7,547 bases of DNA from Flavobacteriales bacterium. GTDB lineage: Bacteria > Bacteroidota > Bacteroidia > Flavobacteriales > Flavobacteriaceae. Positions 5,325 through 7,547 of this stretch are shown piece by piece; positions within the stretch are counted from its first letter, which is position 1; every line of letters starts with the position of its first letter. The position numbers and the translations under genes are program-made. The notes beneath the pieces were generated by a model, which worked only from the letters and a program-made list of their open reading frames with translations, searched no databases and was not told where the DNA came from. The stretch lies in contig JALWYR010000055.1 of the NCBI GenBank assembly GCA_027003085.1, positions 1 through 7,547 on the forward strand. Direction: 5' to 3'.

Positions 5325-7472
5325 ATGGCCTACATTCATCCCAAAGTGTTGGACGATTTGGATTTCGGGCAAGTGCTGGAACACACGGCCCGCTATGCCG
5401 TCAATGAACCCGTAAAAGCACGTATTTTGAACGCCCGGCCCCATACCAACCGTGCCGGTGTGGAAGAAGACCTTTACCGAACCGACGAAATGCTCCGCGC
5501 CCTTCAACGCGGCGAAGCTTTTCCGCCGGCACAATTTGAACCTTATGATGAGGAACTCGAAAAACTCCGCGTGGAGGCCTATTTCCCCGAACCCAAAACA
5601 TTCTTGGCCATGGCCGCCGCCGTGGAAACCCTTATGGAATGGAAACGCTTCCTGAAAAAATTCGGCAAGGATTATCCCCATTGGAACGATGCCTTCTTCC
5701 TGCTGGACATTCGTCCCGCCATTGCCAGGGAAATACGCAGCAAAATCGACCGCGACGGATTGGTAAAAGACAATGCCTCCGAAACCCTGGCTAACATCCG
5801 GCGGCAAATACACGAAGTGTTCCGCCAACGCGACGAAGTTTTTGCCCGCACACGAAAAAAATACGAAAAGGCCGGCCTGCTGGACGAAATCGGCGAAAGT
5901 TATTTGGACGACCGGCCCGTGTTGGCCGTCCGGGCCATGTATCGCCGCCAAGTGCCCGGACAAGTTTTGGGCACTTCGCGCAACGGAAACATCGTGTTTA
6001 TCGAACCCGAAAGCACCGCTCCGCATACGCGACGCCTGCAAAACCTGGCTGCCGACGAAAAAACCGAAATCGTCCGCATCCTGAAAGATTTGGCGGCTTT
6101 TGTCCGTGAACACCTGGATGTATTGGCCGCATACGGACGCTTTTTGGTCGAAGCCGGCTTTGCCGAAGCCAAAGCCCGGTTTTCGCAGGAAATAGGTGCC
6201 GTTTTGCCGCAATTGACCACCGAAAACGAACTCTACCTGCGTCAGGCCTATCATCCGCTCTTGCTTCTGAAAAACAAGCCCGGAGGCGAAGCGGTGGTTC
6301 CTCACGACATTCACCTGCACCCTCGCCAAAGAATCCTGGTCATTTCGGGCCCCAATGCCGGCGGGAAAAGTATTGCGCTCAAAACCGCCGGGCTTATCCA
6401 ATTGATGCTCCAATCCGGCTGGCCCGTGCCGGTGCATCCCGAAAGCCGGATGCCTTTTTTCGGTAAGATTTTAAGCGATGTGGGCGACCACCAGTCCATC
6501 GAAAACGAACTGTCCACATACAGCTACCGGCTCAAAAATATGCGGCTTTTCCTGCGGCTGGCCGATGAACATACGTTGTTTCTTATCGACGAATTCGGCA
6601 CCGGCTCCGACCCCGAACTGGGCGGTGCCCTGGCCGAAGTGTTCCTCGAAGCATTCCAAAAAAGCGGTGCCTACGGCATCATCACCACGCACTACAACAA
6701 CCTGAAACTACGGGCCGAACAATTGGACGGTGTGATCAATGCCTATATGGAATTCGACCTGAAAAAAATGGAACCCACCTACCGGCTCATCACCGGCCAA
6801 CCGGGCAGTTCGTTTACCTTTGAAGTGGCCGCCCGTATGGGCATCCCTTGGAGCATTATCAACCGGGCCAAAAAGAAAGTGGACCGCGCCAAGGTGCATT
6901 TCGACCGGACGTTAAGCCAGTTGCAAGCCGAAAAGAAAAATCTGCACCAAAACTCCGAAATCTTGCAACAACAAACCAAAGCCCTGGAAGCACGGCAAAA
7001 AGAACTCGAAGAACAAAACTATCGCCTGCTTAAAAAACTGGACCAATTCCGCCAACTTTACGAGCAGGAACATCGCCAAACCGAAGCCGGCCGTAAAATC
7101 CTGGAACTGTTCGACCGGGCCGCACGCACCGGCGACCGCCAAAGCTTGCTCAAAACCGTAGGGCGATGGTGGGAAAAAGAATTTGTGAAGCAAAAAGCCA
7201 AAAAACCGGAAAAAACGCCCAAACGCCAATTGGACAAAACCCGGAAAGAAGTCCGCAAACTCTTGGAAAACAACGACATCCGCCGCCAACTGACCAAGAT
7301 AGAAATAGCCCGTATGCCCTATGTGCCCAAACCGGGCGATCGTGTGCGCCTCAAAGGCAGCACGGCCAACGCCACCCTCGAACGCATCGAAGGCAATAAG
7401 GCCATTCTGAACTACGGCCGCTTTACGGCCACGGTGCCTTTACAGGATTTGGAGTTGGTGATGAGGAAATAG
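5325..7472 (+). CDS. mutS2: MutS2-family ATPase lacking the Smr domain
   Basis: A 715-residue MutS paralogue of the MutS2 class. It lacks the mismatch-recognition N-terminal domains of MutS and begins directly with the core/lever region (about 1-310). The ABC ATPase follows: Walker A GPNAGGKS (342-349), signature region SIENELSTYSYRL (391-403), Walker B with TLFLIDEFGTGSDP (417-430) and switch histidine ITTHYNN (453-459). A charged coiled coil runs from about 515 to 590, then a basic linker, then a small beta domain with KPGDRVRLKG (669-678) ending near LQDLELV. In many MutS2 proteins an Smr domain of about 80 residues follows; here TAG comes immediately and no LDLRG or HGxG motif exists in the window. 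MutS2 is linked to suppression of recombination and, in Bacillus, to rescue of collided ribosomes. An ATPase role is well supported; Smr-dependent nuclease activity is not expected from this polypeptide. Confidence 0.93.
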   Translation: MAYIHPKVLDDLDFGQVLEHTARYAVNEPVKARILNARPHTNRAGVEEDLYRTDEMLRALQRGEAFPPAQFEPYDEELEKLRVEAYFPEPKTFLAMAAAVETLMEWKRFLKKFGKDYPHWNDAFFLLDIRPAIAREIRSKIDRDGLVKDNASETLANIRRQIHEVFRQRDEVFARTRKKYEKAGLLDEIGESYLDDRPVLAVRAMYRRQVPGQVLGTSRNGNIVFIEPESTAPHTRRLQNLAADEKTEIVRILKDLAAFVREHLDVLAAYGRFLVEAGFAEAKARFSQEIGAVLPQLTTENELYLRQAYHPLLLLKNKPGGEAVVPHDIHLHPRQRILVISGPNAGGKSIALKTAGLIQLMLQSGWPVPVHPESRMPFFGKILSDVGDHQSIENELSTYSYRLKNMRLFLRLADEHTLFLIDEFGTGSDPELGGALAEVFLEAFQKSGAYGIITTHYNNLKLRAEQLDGVINAYMEFDLKKMEPTYRLITGQPGSSFTFEVAARMGIPWSIINRAKKKVDRAKVHFDRTLSQLQAEKKNLHQNSEILQQQTKALEARQKELEEQNYRLLKKLDQFRQLYEQEHRQTEAGRKILELFDRAARTGDRQSLLKTVGRWWEKEFVKQKAKKPEKTPKRQLDKTRKEVRKLLENNDIRRQLTKIEIARMPYVPKPGDRVRLKGSTANATLERIEGNKAILNYGRFTATVPLQDLELVMRK

Positions 7473-7495
7473 TTATACTTCACGAATATATACGA

Positions 7496-7527
7496 AAAAT
7501 TATTATTTTTGTTATAAAAATAATTTT
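7496..7527. repeat. AT-rich inverted repeat after mutS2, possible weak terminator
   Basis: AAAATTATT (7496-7504) is the exact reverse complement of AATAATTTT (7519-7527), with a 14-base interior. It starts 24 bases after the mutS2 stop codon and could act as a weak terminator in either direction. It contains no GC pairs and overlaps the promoter-like motif at 7504-7511, so its role is uncertain. Confidence 0.35.
7504..7511 (+). promoter_or_regulatory. Possible -7 element (TATTTTTG) for the next gene
   Basis: TATTTTTG fits TAnnTTTG. It is followed 19 bases later by an ATG at 7531 (MEYIY at the start), almost the same spacing as seen for mutS2. The reading frame runs off the window after five codons, so the gene cannot be judged. 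The surroundings are so AT-rich that a chance match is plausible. Confidence 0.35.
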
Positions 7528-7547
7528 ATTATGGAATATATATACAA

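Noticed and set aside
5298..6437. Long open frame on the - strand opposite mutS2 (379 codons)
   Set aside because: It is antisense to a clearly recognisable MutS2. Its product is Phe/Gln/Gly-rich in the way expected from the complement of Glu/Lys-rich codons, and shows no known motif.

Overview
The window looks like chromosomal DNA from a member of the Bacteroidota. The evidence is the TAnnTTTG-type -7 promoter motifs, the lack of obvious Shine-Dalgarno sequences before the starts, the AT-rich gaps between mid-GC genes, and the type of LptF/LptG permease (long helical insert and long C-terminal tail). All genes are on the + strand. I see no mobile element, tRNA, rRNA or CRISPR array.

Layout: (1) 3-1277 is the 3' part of an LptF/LptG-family lipopolysaccharide export permease; its start lies outside the window. 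(2) 1380-3761 is a three-gene AmmeMemoRadiSam cluster: amrA (AMMECR1 domain), amrS (radical SAM enzyme) and amrB (Memo-like). The start codon of each later gene overlaps the end of the one before by 8 and about 10 bases, so they are very probably translated in a coupled way and work together. Their shared reaction is not established. (3) 3762-3960 is an AT-rich gap with a possible terminator and a promoter-like motif. (4) 3961-5218 holds two unnamed genes 28 bases apart. Both end in, or consist of, a small alpha/beta domain that I read as roadblock/LC7-like. The first carries a long basic, disordered-looking N-terminus; the second is the bare domain. A strong intrinsic terminator at 5239-5270 closes this unit. 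(5) 5325-7472 is mutS2, with its own TAnnTTTG motif. It has the complete ATPase core and the coiled coil but stops before the C-terminal Smr nuclease-like domain found in many MutS2 proteins. (6) 7473-7547 is AT-rich, with an inverted repeat, another TAnnTTTG motif and an ATG at 7531 that may begin the next gene.

The least explained parts are the roadblock-like pair, which has no visible GTPase partner, and the AmmeMemoRadiSam operon, a conserved set whose chemistry is unknown. The domain reading of the pair rests on sequence pattern alone and needs a profile or structure comparison.
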